The position numbers and the translations under genes were made by a program. Positions 27,945 through 35,717 of a stretch of DNA of 64,000 nt are shown piece after piece. The notes under the pieces are model-generated. The model made no database searches and was not told the DNA's origin. It was given only the letters and a program-made list of their open reading frames with translations. The stretch is from NCBI RefSeq assembly GCF_013391415.1, contig NZ_JACAXB010000017.1:1-64000 (forward strand), read 5' to 3'. Origin of the DNA: Aquitalea sp. LB_tupeE. Its GTDB lineage: Bacteria > Pseudomonadota > Gammaproteobacteria > Burkholderiales > Chromobacteriaceae. How positions within the stretch are numbered: the first letter of the stretch is position 1; each line of letters opens with the position of its first letter.

Positions 27945-28929
27945 TGCACTGACGGCGGCGCTGGACAAGGGTCTGGCACCGCTTTACCTGGTTCATGGTG
28001 AGGAAACCCTGCTGGCGCTGGAGGCTTCCGACAGCTTGCGTCAGCATGCCCGTGACCAGGGTTATCAGGAGCGGGAAGTGCTCACCGTGGAAGCGGGCTT
28101 TGATTGGTCGCAATTGCGTGATGCCATGAGCAGCGTCTCGCTGTTTGCCAGTCTCAAACTGCTGGAAATCCGCATTCCCGGTGGCAAGCCGGGGACTGAA
28201 GGTGGTGAGGCGCTGCAACAACTGGCCGCCATGCCACCGCAAGACACTATCACCCTGATCACCCTGCCCAAGCTGGAGAAGGCTCAGCTGCAATCGAAAT
28301 GGTTTCTGGCCCTGGAAAAAGCCGCCGTGGTGGTGGAAGCCAAACCGGTCGGGCGGCATGAGCTTGCCGGCTGGATTGCACGCCGTTTGAAACGGCAACG
28401 GCAGCACCTGTCCGCTGAGGCCCTCAGCTTTTTTGCCGACCGGGTGGAAGGCAATCTGCTGGCGGCGCGGCAGGAGGTAGACAAGCTGGCCTTGTTGTAT
28501 CCGGCAGGAGAGCTGAGTCTGGAGCAACTGCGTGAGGCGGTGGCCAACGTGGCCCGGTTTGATGTGTTCCATCTGTCCGAAGCCTGGTTGTCCGGTGATG
28601 CTGCCCGCGTGGAGCGTATGCTGGAAGGCTTGTTGGCTGAAGGTGAGTCTCCGGTGCTGGTGTTGTGGTCGTTCACCGAGGATGTGCGCATGCTGCTACG
28701 CCTGCGCCAAGGCCTGAAAGACGGGCGGCAGCTGCGTGATCTGGCGCGCGAGCTACGGTTGTGGGGTGACAAGCAGCGCCTGGCCGAGCCGGCCTTGCGT
28801 CGTATCGGCCCACGCAAGCTGATGACGGCCTTGACTGAATGTGCGCGGATAGACCAGCAAATCAAGGGGGTAGCCAGTGGCGATCCCTGGCACGCATTGC
28901 GCGGTCTGGCCATGTTACTGGCCGCATGA
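27925..28929 (+). CDS. holA: DNA polymerase III delta subunit
   Basis: 334 residues; opens the sliding clamp as part of the clamp loader. Family text: LAPLYLVHGEETLLALEA, FASLKLLEIRIPGGKPG, RVEGNLLAARQEVDKLALLYP, and DVFHLSEAWLSGDAARVERMLEGL. Begins inside the end of lptE and ends just before a strong terminator (28955-28983), closing the leuS-lptE-holA unit. Confidence 0.94.
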   Translation: MPSLSPDALTAALDKGLAPLYLVHGEETLLALEASDSLRQHARDQGYQEREVLTVEAGFDWSQLRDAMSSVSLFASLKLLEIRIPGGKPGTEGGEALQQLAAMPPQDTITLITLPKLEKAQLQSKWFLALEKAAVVVEAKPVGRHELAGWIARRLKRQRQHLSAEALSFFADRVEGNLLAARQEVDKLALLYPAGELSLEQLREAVANVARFDVFHLSEAWLSGDAARVERMLEGLLAEGESPVLVLWSFTEDVRMLLRLRQGLKDGRQLRDLARELRLWGDKQRLAEPALRRIGPRKLMTALTECARIDQQIKGVASGDPWHALRGLAMLLAA

Positions 28930-28954
28930 TGCAAAAAAAATACAGTCATTTGAA

Positions 28955-28983
28955 ACGGTCAGCGCAAGCTGGCCGTTTTTTTT
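28955..28983 (+). terminator. Terminator after holA
   Basis: ACGGTCAG, CGCAAG loop, CTGGCCGT, then eight or more T: an 8-bp stem (one G-U) with a strong T-run. Confidence 0.88.
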
Positions 28984-29008
28984 CAACTGACTTTGCATTT
29001 AATCTGTT

Positions 29009-29031
29009 TTGTTTAAATTTCTTTTAAACAA
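29009..29031. promoter_or_regulatory. Palindromic candidate operator TTGTTTAAA-N5-TTTAAACAA
   Basis: A perfect 9-bp inverted repeat with 5-base spacer ends three bases before a good -35 element. The half-site TTTAAACAA recurs at 29082-29090, just past the predicted transcription start, and at 30957-30965 upstream of ahpC. In a GC-rich genome, exact copies at these places suggest a common DNA-binding protein. The regulator is not known. Confidence 0.55.
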
Positions 29032-29034
29032 GTA

Positions 29035-29063
29035 TTGAGATTGCACAAGGCCTGCCCTATGAT
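29035..29063 (+). promoter_or_regulatory. Sigma-70 promoter of the orphan small gene
   Basis: TTGAGA (29035-29040), 17-base spacer, TATGAT (29058-29063), in an AT-rich stretch. Predicted start is near 29070, about 40 bases before the ATG at 29111. Confidence 0.65.
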
Positions 29064-29081
29064 AAGTATGACTTAATACAT

Positions 29082-29090
29082 TTTAAACAA
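29082..29090 (+). promoter_or_regulatory. Second TTTAAACAA half-site
   Basis: Exact copy of the operator half-site, about 12 bases downstream of the predicted transcription start of the orphan gene. Confidence 0.45.
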
Positions 29091-29110
29091 AATAACATAA
29101 AGAATAAGGC

Positions 29111-29410
29111 ATGATGCAAGACGAGGGAGTTCTCAGCGTGGCTGTTGCAGGTGAACACCGTACCCGCAGCAAAATCGTTCTGGTTGAAATCATCCACCAG
29201 ACACTGGATGTACTGTTAACGGCCGAAGAAGCACGCCTGGTGCATTGGGATGGCCGTATCCTGCGGGTTCACAAGCTGTCCTCACGCAAGGCCAATCAGA
29301 TTCTGCATGCGCCGGATGCCTATCCGGGATTCCTGGGGGTATTTGATCATCGCGCCCGCTATCGTGATCTGGCCGAGCCGCTGGGCGATATTGTGGGCGT
29401 ACAGCTGTAG
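29111..29410 (+). CDS. Orphan 99-residue soluble protein
   Basis: 99 residues with no signal peptide or membrane segment. Visible text: TRSKIVLVEIIHQTLDVLL, ARLVHWDGRILRVHKLSSRKANQIL and a C-terminal RYRDLAEPLGDIVGV. No family recognised. Codon use matches neighbours. It is a single-gene unit bounded by the holA terminator on the left and a minus-strand terminator on the right. It has a good promoter (29035-29063) bracketed by TTTAAACAA elements, so it looks tightly regulated. Two adjacent ATGs (29111, 29114) could start it. Confidence 0.65.
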   Translation: MMQDEGVLSVAVAGEHRTRSKIVLVEIIHQTLDVLLTAEEARLVHWDGRILRVHKLSSRKANQILHAPDAYPGFLGVFDHRARYRDLAEPLGDIVGVQL

Positions 29411-29439
29411 TCCTCAGCGCTGGCTGCGCACATGGCAAT

Positions 29440-29464
29440 AAAAAAGACCTGCGATTGCAGGCCT
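29440..29464 (-). terminator. Terminator of the lytic transglycosylase gene
   Basis: On the minus strand GGCCTGC, AATC loop, GCAGGTC, then TTTTTT. It lies 27 bases after the stop of the minus-strand gene at 29491. Confidence 0.8.
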
Positions 29465-29490
29465 TGATGGCGGGATTGCTTGCCCGGTAT

Positions 29491-30279
29491 TTACAGCGCA
29501 GATGCCTGCGTATTGCTCAGGGCCGCAGGCAGCAACAGCTTTTTGTTGCGCAAAACGCTGCCAGGCAGGCTGTCACGGCTGTTGGCTCCGCTGCGTTTCT
29601 GGTAGGACGCCAGCACCTTGGCGACGTAATCGCGCGTCTCTTCATAAGGTGGAATGGTGTTGCGATACTTCTGCACCGCCCCTTCGCCGGCATTGTAGGC
29701 GGCAATCACCAGCGGCAGGTCATTGTTGAACTGGCTGAGCAGAAAACGCAGGTAGCGCGCACCGGCACGCAGGTTTTGTCGCGGGTCATCCAGCCTGCTG
29801 ACACCAAAGCGCTCACCGGTGGCCGGAATTACCTGCATCAGGCCAATGGCACCCTTGGGAGACACCGCCTGCGGGTTGTAGCCGGATTCCACCGTGACGA
29901 TGGAGTGCAGCAGATTGGCATCCAGTTTGAATTCGCGGGCAGTCTGATCAATCAGCGTCTTGTATTGGGCCGCCAGGTGCGGGTTGACCACCGGGGCCGG
30001 TACGGTTTTCAGGCCGTCCACTCGTGGCGCGGGCGGACGGTTGTCGCCACTCAGCGTTGCACCCAGGCCAGGTGTGGTGGCATCGTCCAGCGCCGTATTG
30101 CTGTTACTGCCCGATAGCTGGTTTTTCTGATAGAGCTGATAGCGCTCGTCCACCTGCCGGTTGGCAAGGTGAACCTGGCCTTGTTCATCGACAAAACCGT
30201 AAAGATCGGCATGTACGCTGTTGGCAGCAAAGCAGGCCAGCAAGGCCAGAAGCCCGTTCAAAAAGCGCAGTTTTTTCAA
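29491..30279 (-). CDS. Lytic transglycosylase (SLT domain, DUF4124 N-terminus)
   Basis: 262 residues. Signal peptide (FLNGLLALLACFAANSVHA), then a DUF4124-like segment (DLYGFVDEQGQVHLANRQ), a low-complexity linker, and an SLT goose-lysozyme-like domain from about residue 105: VTVESGYNPQAVSPKGAIGL with catalytic Glu131, MQVIPATG and AYNAGEGAVQKY. Cleaves peptidoglycan between MurNAc and GlcNAc to give 1,6-anhydroMurNAc. The substrate context is unknown since it stands alone. The divergent yidB-like gene starts 115 bases away. Confidence 0.88.
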   Translation of the reverse strand: MKKLRFLNGLLALLACFAANSVHADLYGFVDEQGQVHLANRQVDERYQLYQKNQLSGSNSNTALDDATTPGLGATLSGDNRPPAPRVDGLKTVPAPVVNPHLAAQYKTLIDQTAREFKLDANLLHSIVTVESGYNPQAVSPKGAIGLMQVIPATGERFGVSRLDDPRQNLRAGARYLRFLLSQFNNDLPLVIAAYNAGEGAVQKYRNTIPPYEETRDYVAKVLASYQKRSGANSRDSLPGSVLRNKKLLLPAALSNTQASAL

Positions 30280-30394
30280 GATCAGCCAGTAAGAATTGGT
30301 AAAGTAGGCGCTATTGTACTGATTTTTCTATGCTATTTGGCAAGAAAGAATTGCTGAACACATTTTAAAGCAGTTTTGCATGAGAGGACGAATG

Positions 30395-30787
30395 ATGAGC
30401 TTGTTTGATCAGTTGGGTGGTTTGCTGGGTGGTCAGAGCAATGACATGGCCGGGGCGGTTGCCGGCTTGCTGGAGCAGCACGGCGGACTCTCCGGTTTGC
30501 TGGAGAAGTTCAATAGTGGCGGCATGGGCGAGCTGGTGTCCTCCTGGGTGGGGAGCGGCAGCAATCTGCCGGTATCGGCCGAACAGATCCAGCAATTGCT
30601 GGGCAATGAACAGTTGGGCGCGCTGGCTCAGAAGTTTGGCCTGGACCCGCAACAGCTCAGCCAGGGCCTGGCTGATTACCTGCCGCAGGCCGTAGACAAG
30701 CTGACGCCGGATGGCCAGTTGCCGCAAGGTGGAGATCTGCTGTCGCAGGGGCTGGGCATGGTGCAGGGCTTTTTCAACAAATCTTGA
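30395..30787 (+). CDS. YidB-like protein (DUF937)
   Basis: 130 residues, rich in Gly, Gln and Leu: SLFDQLGGLLGGQ, AGLLEQHGGLSGLLEKF, WVGSGSNLPVSAEQIQQLLG, FGLDPQQLSQGLADYLPQAVDKLTPDG, the typical DUF937/YidB text. Function unknown. AGAGGA precedes a cluster of three ATGs (30380, 30392, 30395); 30395 has the best spacing. A terminator follows. Confidence 0.85.
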   Translation: MSLFDQLGGLLGGQSNDMAGAVAGLLEQHGGLSGLLEKFNSGGMGELVSSWVGSGSNLPVSAEQIQQLLGNEQLGALAQKFGLDPQQLSQGLADYLPQAVDKLTPDGQLPQGGDLLSQGLGMVQGFFNKS

Positions 30788-30811
30788 ACAAACCGCCGTG
30801 ACTTCCCTCGC

Positions 30812-30836
30812 AAGCCGCCTTTTCAGGCGGCTTTTT
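30812..30836 (+). terminator. Terminator after the yidB-like gene
   Basis: AGCCGCCT, TTTC loop, AGGCGGCT, then TTTT. Confidence 0.85.
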
Positions 30837-30933
30837 GCTGTGCTGGCCGTGGTATGACGGCAACAATTCAGCTATGTCTGACTGTGCAATTCTGCCTTCA
30901 GGCGTAAAGGCAGAGTGTGTTTTATGAATAGCA

Positions 30934-30948
30934 ATAGGAAATTTCTAT
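30934..30948. promoter_or_regulatory. OxyR-like half-operator upstream of ahpC
   Basis: ATAG-N7-CTAT (ATAGGAAATTTCTAT), the dimer half of the OxyR consensus, lies 115 bases upstream of ahpC. The second half-site, expected seven bases further on, matches poorly. OxyR control of ahpC is established in many proteobacteria. Confidence 0.5.
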
Positions 30949-30956
30949 TTTTAACA

Positions 30957-30965
30957 TTTAAACAA
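30957..30965 (+). promoter_or_regulatory. TTTAAACAA element upstream of ahpC
   Basis: Exact copy of the half-site found twice or more around the orphan gene promoter at 29.0 kb. Here it directly follows TTAACA, a possible -35 element. Confidence 0.4.
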
Positions 30966-31062
30966 TCAAGTGGATCAATTGCCACGGCATGCTTAAGATG
31001 CACCCATCGAATGCAAACGCAGCCAAAACTGCACTTTCTTATTTCACCGACTGGAGAAAAAC

Positions 31063-31632
31063 ATGTCCGTATCGCTGATCAATACCGAAGTAAAACCGTT
31101 CAAGGCAACCGCTTTTCACAATGGCAAATTCGTTGATGTCAGCGATGCCGACCTGAAAGGCAAGTGGTCTGTCGTGTTCTTCTACCCGGCTGACTTCACC
31201 TTCGTCTGCCCGACCGAACTGGGCGACCTGGCTGACAACTACGCTGAATTCTCCAAGCTGGGCGTGGAAATCTACTCCGTTTCCACCGACACCCACTTCA
31301 CCCACAAAGCCTGGCACGACAGCTCGGAAACCATCGGCAAGATCAACTACCCGATGATTGGCGACCCGACCGGCATCATCAGCCGCAACTTCGGCGTGAT
31401 GATTGAAGAAGCTGGCCTGGCCGAACGTGGTACTTTCGTGATCGACCCGCAAGGCAAAATCCAGATCATCGAAATCAACGCCGGTGGCATCGGCCGTGAC
31501 GCTGCCGAACTGCTGCGCAAGGTAAAGGCTGCCCAGTACGTAGCCAGCCACCCGGGTGAAGTGTGCCCGGCCAAGTGGAAAGAAGGCGAAGCAACGCTGG
31601 CGCCTTCGCTGGATCTGGTTGGCAAGATCTAA
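31063..31632 (+). CDS. ahpC: Alkyl hydroperoxide reductase peroxiredoxin AhpC
   Basis: 189-residue typical 2-Cys peroxiredoxin reducing H2O2 and organic hydroperoxides. Peroxidatic Cys49 in [11 protein letters not shown], resolving Cys168 in [11 protein letters not shown], and the full-length C-terminal tail typical of robust AhpC. Upstream lie an OxyR-like site and a TTTAAACAA element. ahpF is 147 bases downstream behind two intercistronic hairpins. Confidence 0.96.
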   Translation: MSVSLINTEVKPFKATAFHNGKFVDVSDADLKGKWSVVFFYPADFTFVCPTELGDLADNYAEFSKLGVEIYSVSTDTHFTHKAWHDSSETIGKINYPMIGDPTGIISRNFGVMIEEAGLAERGTFVIDPQGKIQIIEINAGGIGRDAAELLRKVKAAQYVASHPGEVCPAKWKEGEATLAPSLDLVGKI

Positions 31633-31650
31633 ATCACACCCTGGCGCCGT

Positions 31651-31701
31651 ACCGCAGGCCTGCGGTGCGGCCCACCGGGGCGGTCGTCTCCTGATCGCCC
31701 C
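31651..31701 (+). repeat. Two hairpins between ahpC and ahpF
   Basis: ACCGCAGGCCTGCGGT (31651-31666) is a perfect palindrome. GGGGCG (31677-31682) pairs with CGCCCC (31696-31701). No T-run follows. They could stabilise the ahpC mRNA end or reduce read-through into ahpF. Confidence 0.6.
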
Positions 31702-31779
31702 CACCCCTACCACCCGATTGCAGCGGCAAGCTGTTGGCAGCGCATGAGCTTGCCAGTGCAATTGCCTGAGGATATTCCC

Positions 31780-33330
31780 ATGCTCGACACCACCATCAAG
31801 ACCCAACTGACTGCTTACCTGGAAAAACTGCAACAGCCGATCGAACTGATTGCCAGCCTGGACGATAGCGCCAAGGCGCAGGAAATGTTCAGCCTGTTGC
31901 AAGACATTGCCAGCCTGTCGCCCAAGGTGACGCTGAACAGCAATGGCCAGGCCGCGCGTCGCCCGTCCTTTGCCATTGCCCGTCCGGGTGAGGCTGGCCG
32001 TATCGAGTTTGCCGGCATCCCGATGGGCCACGAATTCACCTCGCTGGTGCTGGCTCTGCTGCAGACCGGTGGCCATCCGCCCAAGGTGGACGAGGACACC
32101 ATTGCCCAGATTCGCGGCCTGCAAGGCAGCTACCAGTTTGAAGTGTTCGTCTCGCTCAGCTGCCATAACTGCCCGGACGTGGTGCAGGCCGTCAACCTGA
32201 TGGCGGTGCTCAACCCCAATGTGCGTAGCGTGATGATTGACGGTGGTGTGTTCCAGCAGGAAGTCACCGACCGCCAGATCATGGGTGTGCCGGCCATTTA
32301 TCTGAACGGCGAACAGTTTGGCAGCGGCCGCATGGGCCTGGAAGAAATCATCGCCAAGCTGGATACCGGTGCCGTGGCGCGCGAAGCCGAGAAGATTGCC
32401 GCCAAAGAGCCGTTTGATGTGTTGATTGTCGGCGGTGGCCCGGCTGGTGCTGCTGCTGCCATCTATGCGGCACGCAAGGGCATTCGTACCGGCGTGGTGG
32501 CCGAGCGTTTCGGTGGCCAGGTGCTGGATACGCTGGCGATTGAAAACTTCATCTCGGTGCAGGAGACCGAAGGCCCCAAGCTGGCGATGGCACTGGAACA
32601 ACACGTCAAATCCTACGATGTGGACGTGATGAACCTGCAACGCGCTGCCGCCCTCAAACCGGCGCAGAACGGCCAGCTGGCCGAGGTAACGCTGGAAAGC
32701 GGTGCCGTACTCAAGAGCAAGGCGGTGATTGTGGCCACCGGTGCGCGCTGGCGCGAAATGAATGTGCCGGGCGAGGCCGAATACCGCGCCAAGGGCGTGG
32801 CCTACTGCCCGCATTGCGATGGCCCGCTGTTCAAGGGCAAGCGCGTGGCGGTGATTGGCGGCGGTAACTCTGGTGTGGAAGCTGCCATCGACCTGGCCGG
32901 CATTGTCACCCATGTCACCCTGCTGGAGTTCGGTGACAGCCTGCGCGCCGATGCGGTATTGCAAAAGAAGCTGCACAGTCTGCCCAATGTGCGCGTCATC
33001 ACCAATGCTCAGACTACCGAAGTGACCGGCGACGGTCAGAAAGTAAATGGTCTGAGCTATCAGGAGCGCATTACCGGGGAAACCCACCATGTGGCACTGG
33101 AAGGCATTTTTGTACAGATCGGCCTGCTGCCCAATACCGACTGGCTGAAAGGCAGCGTTGCCCTGTCGCAGCGTGGTGAAATTGAAGTGGATGCCAAGGG
33201 CCAGACTTCAGCCGAAGGCGTGTTTGCGGCCGGCGATGCCACCACCGCACCGTACAAGCAGATCATCATTGCCATGGGCGAAGGTGCCAAGGCCAGCCTG
33301 GCTGCTTTTGATTACCTGATCCGCAGCTAA
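31780..33330 (+). CDS. ahpF: Alkyl hydroperoxide reductase subunit F
   Basis: 516 residues; FAD- and NADH-dependent disulfide reductase that regenerates AhpC. N-terminal tandem thioredoxin-like domain with redox pair Cys128/Cys131 ([11 protein letters not shown]), then FAD domain [21 protein letters not shown], and the thioredoxin-reductase-like active site Cys343/Cys346 ([14 protein letters not shown]), NAD domain [19 protein letters not shown], and a C-terminal [15 protein letters not shown]. The start at 31780 has GAGG eight bases upstream and replaces a longer in-frame option. Confidence 0.96.
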   Translation: MLDTTIKTQLTAYLEKLQQPIELIASLDDSAKAQEMFSLLQDIASLSPKVTLNSNGQAARRPSFAIARPGEAGRIEFAGIPMGHEFTSLVLALLQTGGHPPKVDEDTIAQIRGLQGSYQFEVFVSLSCHNCPDVVQAVNLMAVLNPNVRSVMIDGGVFQQEVTDRQIMGVPAIYLNGEQFGSGRMGLEEIIAKLDTGAVAREAEKIAAKEPFDVLIVGGGPAGAAAAIYAARKGIRTGVVAERFGGQVLDTLAIENFISVQETEGPKLAMALEQHVKSYDVDVMNLQRAAALKPAQNGQLAEVTLESGAVLKSKAVIVATGARWREMNVPGEAEYRAKGVAYCPHCDGPLFKGKRVAVIGGGNSGVEAAIDLAGIVTHVTLLEFGDSLRADAVLQKKLHSLPNVRVITNAQTTEVTGDGQKVNGLSYQERITGETHHVALEGIFVQIGLLPNTDWLKGSVALSQRGEIEVDAKGQTSAEGVFAAGDATTAPYKQIIIAMGEGAKASLAAFDYLIRS

Positions 33331-33350
33331 GCCCTGCTGCAATCAAGCAA

Positions 33351-33388
33351 AAATCCCCTTGGGTCCGCGATGGACGCAAGGGGATTTT
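33351..33388. terminator. Bidirectional terminator between ahpF and the YcnI-like gene
   Basis: AAATCCCCTTG (33351-33361) and CAAGGGGATTT (33377-33387) form an 11-bp stem with T-runs on both strands. It serves the convergent ahpF and ycnI-like genes. Confidence 0.85.
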
Positions 33389-33413
33389 GTCATCGGTGAC
33401 GCTTGCTGCACTG

Positions 33414-33923
33414 TCAGTGCTGGTGTGCCTCACCCGGCGGGGTGACTTGCAACACCGCGGCGGGGGACTTCAGGCTGTGGGCATCCTGGCCTTCGGCCGG
33501 AATCTCCACCCAGTTGGTGCTGCCCTGCGCGCATTGCTGCTTCACCTTGAAGAACAGCTTGCCCGGCTGGGCAGCAATGCGGGTCTGGAACACGAATTCA
33601 TCGTAAAAATCAGCCGGCAGATTGCCACCGCTCCAGCTGATGCGGCTGACATCTTCCTTCACCAGCGTGCCATGATTGTCGAACGGCTTGACTGCGGATT
33701 TTTCCACTTGCACCTGCCAGCCGGCCTTGGGCATGGGGCGGGCCAGCTGTGCACCTGCCGGCAATTCCACGCTGATGCCGGTGGTGGGACTGCCATCGCA
33801 GCCATGGCCCACTTTCAGCACGGCCTTGTAATAGCTGCCGCTGGCGGCAGTCGGGGTTTCCAGCGTGACGTGTGCCTGTGCGCTGGCGGCCAGCAGCAGG
33901 GCAAGGAGGGCGAGCTTCTGCAT
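33414..33923 (-). CDS. YcnI-like copper-binding secreted protein (DUF1775)
   Basis: 169 residues with signal peptide MQKLALLALLLAASAQA; the mature protein would start HVTLETPTA, placing His at position 1. In Bacillus YcnI this N-terminal His is a copper ligand. VGHGCDGSPTTGISVELPAG and RISWSGGNLPADFYDEFVFQ are DUF1775 signatures. The family usually sits beside PCuAC or CopC/CopD genes; none is visible here, so it is a solitary copy. The C-terminus is Pro/His-rich (GEAHQH). Confidence 0.85.
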   Translation of the reverse strand: MQKLALLALLLAASAQAHVTLETPTAASGSYYKAVLKVGHGCDGSPTTGISVELPAGAQLARPMPKAGWQVQVEKSAVKPFDNHGTLVKEDVSRISWSGGNLPADFYDEFVFQTRIAAQPGKLFFKVKQQCAQGSTNWVEIPAEGQDAHSLKSPAAVLQVTPPGEAHQH

Positions 33924-34068
33924 GATTGATTCCTGGATGAGAACGGTTATCAGCCATGGATTGTAAGGGAAGCCCATACGCTGGCCCTGCGACATCTTGT
34001 CGCAGTCATGGCTGCCTCGATGTGCTGGCTGTGGCATGCTGAAGGCTTATTGCAGCAAAGGAGTTGTC

Positions 34069-34518
34069 GTGCAGCATTACCAGGACATCGAGGATTATCT
34101 GTATCAGGCCATCCCGCTGGCACAGGCCATGGGGGTGAAAGTACGTCATGCGGCAGAGGATGCCGTCACCCTGTGGGCACCGCTGGAGCCGAACATCAAC
34201 CATTGCGCCACCATCTTTGGCGGCAGTGCGGCCGCCGTGGCCACGCTGGCAGGCTGGTTGCTGGTGTATCGCAAGTTGCAGGCCCTGGGGGTGCGTGGGC
34301 AGGTAATGGTGCGACGCAGCCAGATGGATTATCAGAAAGCCATGCACGGCGCGTTCACTGCCAGCACCCTGACGGTGGCGGACACGGCCTGGCAGCGCAT
34401 GGCTGGTGCCTTGGCCAAGGGCCGCATGGCGCGGCTGCAACTGGCGGTGGAGCTGGAGTGCGGCGGGGTGAGCGTCGGTCGGCTGGATGGCGAGTTCGTG
34501 GTGCTGCCGCCCAACTGA
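34069..34518 (+). CDS. YiiD-C-like putative thioesterase
   Basis: 149 residues from a GTG start (AAAGGAG six bases upstream). IPLAQAMGVKVRHA, then LEPNINHCATIFGGSAAAVATLAGWL fits the hot-dog fold thioesterases related to the YiiD C-terminal domain (PF09500). N-terminal acetyltransferase domain of YiiD is absent. Substrate unknown; no operon partner. Confidence 0.8.
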   Translation: MQHYQDIEDYLYQAIPLAQAMGVKVRHAAEDAVTLWAPLEPNINHCATIFGGSAAAVATLAGWLLVYRKLQALGVRGQVMVRRSQMDYQKAMHGAFTASTLTVADTAWQRMAGALAKGRMARLQLAVELECGGVSVGRLDGEFVVLPPN

Positions 34519-34615
34519 GTGCAGCAGACAAGGGGCTTGTCCGTGCTGAGCAAGCCCGGTTCAGAACAGGGGCCAAGGGGGCGCAACGCTGGAGCAGTGA
34601 CTGTGTCGGCGCGTC

Positions 34616-35086
34616 TTATTCGCGGTGGTAGGGGTGATTGTTGAGGATGGAGTAGGCGCGGTAAATCTGCTCGCCCAGCATCACCCGTACCATGCCGTGC
34701 GGCAGGGTCATGGCGGATAGCTGCAGCAGCACGTCGGCACGCTGTTTCAGCTCTGCTGATAAGCCGTCGGCACCGCCGATGATGAAACACACATCATCGC
34801 CACCGGCCATCCAGCTTTTCAGCTCCTCGGCCAGCCGCACCGAAGTCCAGTTCTTGCCGCGTTCATCCATCACCACCAGCTTGCAGCGCGCCGGAATGGC
34901 GGCCATCAGCCGTTCGTGCTCGGCGGCGATGCCTTTTTCCGCCGTGACACCACCACCGCGTTTTTCCGGTTTGATTTCTTTCAGTTCCAGGCTGATGTCG
35001 CGGCCAAAGCGTTTGGCGTAGTCGTTATAGGCTTCGTCAACCCAGCGCGGCATTTTGGTGCCGACGGCGAGAATGGTGATTTTCAT
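34616..35086 (-). CDS. rlmH: 23S rRNA pseudouridine-1915 N3-methyltransferase RlmH
   Basis: 156-residue SPOUT methyltransferase: MKITILAVGTKMPRWVDEAY, VVMDERGKNW, FIIGGADGLSAEL (SAM-binding knot) and the conserved C-terminus YRAYSILNNHPYHR. The length and ends are those of the family. Last gene of carbonic anhydrase-nadD-rsfS-rlmH. Confidence 0.96.
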   Translation of the reverse strand: MKITILAVGTKMPRWVDEAYNDYAKRFGRDISLELKEIKPEKRGGGVTAEKGIAAEHERLMAAIPARCKLVVMDERGKNWTSVRLAEELKSWMAGGDDVCFIIGGADGLSAELKQRADVLLQLSAMTLPHGMVRVMLGEQIYRAYSILNNHPYHRE

Positions 35087-35180
35087 GGCAGGAGTCTGGC
35101 AGGGCGGGGCAAAGAACAGTGGTGGCAGGAGGGCACCGTGACGGCAGGCGTGCCGTCACGGGCGGATCAGACCTGCAAGA

Positions 35181-35552
35181 TCAGGAGTTGGCTTGCCAGG
35201 GACGGCCGCCAGCCGGGGTGAAGCTGGGCTTTTGACCACCCCACAGCTGTTCCAGATCGTAGTAGTCGCGCACGGCCGGCAGCATGACGTGAATCACTAC
35301 GTCGCCTGCATCCACCAGTACCCATTCGCCACTTTCCTGGCCTTCCGTACCCACCAGTTCCACACCGGCTTCTTTCAGGGTGACAGCCACATTGTTGGCC
35401 AGGGCCTTGACCTGACGGTTGGAGTCGCCGGTAGCCACGATCATGCGCTGGAACAGCGAAGTCAGTGTGGTGGTATCCATTTCGATGATGTCTTTGCCCT
35501 TGATGTCTTCCAGGGCGGTGACTGCCAGTTTGGCAATGTCTTGAACTTCCAT
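35181..35552 (-). CDS. rsfS: Ribosomal silencing factor RsfS
   Basis: 123 residues; binds L14 (uL14) and blocks subunit joining. Family text: LAVTALEDIKGKDIIEMD, MIVATGDSNRQVKALA, GEWVLVDAGDVVIHVMLPAVRDYYDLEQLW. The conserved nadD-rsfS-rlmH order supports it. Confidence 0.95.
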   Translation of the reverse strand: MEVQDIAKLAVTALEDIKGKDIIEMDTTTLTSLFQRMIVATGDSNRQVKALANNVAVTLKEAGVELVGTEGQESGEWVLVDAGDVVIHVMLPAVRDYYDLEQLWGGQKPSFTPAGGRPWQANS

Positions 35553-35621
35553 GATGTCCTTTTGATGTCAGTCTTGATACATGGCGGCAGCCGGGCGGCC
35601 AGAGGTATCCGGTAAAGAGCG

Positions 35622-35674
35622 TTTGCCACAACCTGTGGCAAAAACGGGCAAGTGCTGTCCCGCGTGCGGGACAG
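35622..35674. repeat. Two tandem perfect hairpins between nadD and rsfS
   Basis: TTTGCCACA with TGTGGCAAA (35622-35642, 3-base loop) and CTGTCCCGC with GCGGGACAG (35655-35674, 2-base loop), in the 165-base gap between nadD and rsfS. No T-run on the minus strand, so more likely processing or stability elements than terminators. Confidence 0.55.
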
Positions 35675-35717
35675 GCCTTGCGGCAGTGTCTGAATCTGCC
35701 CTGCCGGGCAGGCTTTG

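Noticed and set aside
31039-33090. Long open frame antisense to ahpC-ahpF
   Set aside because: Crosses two confident genes and their spacer and has no recognisable motif.
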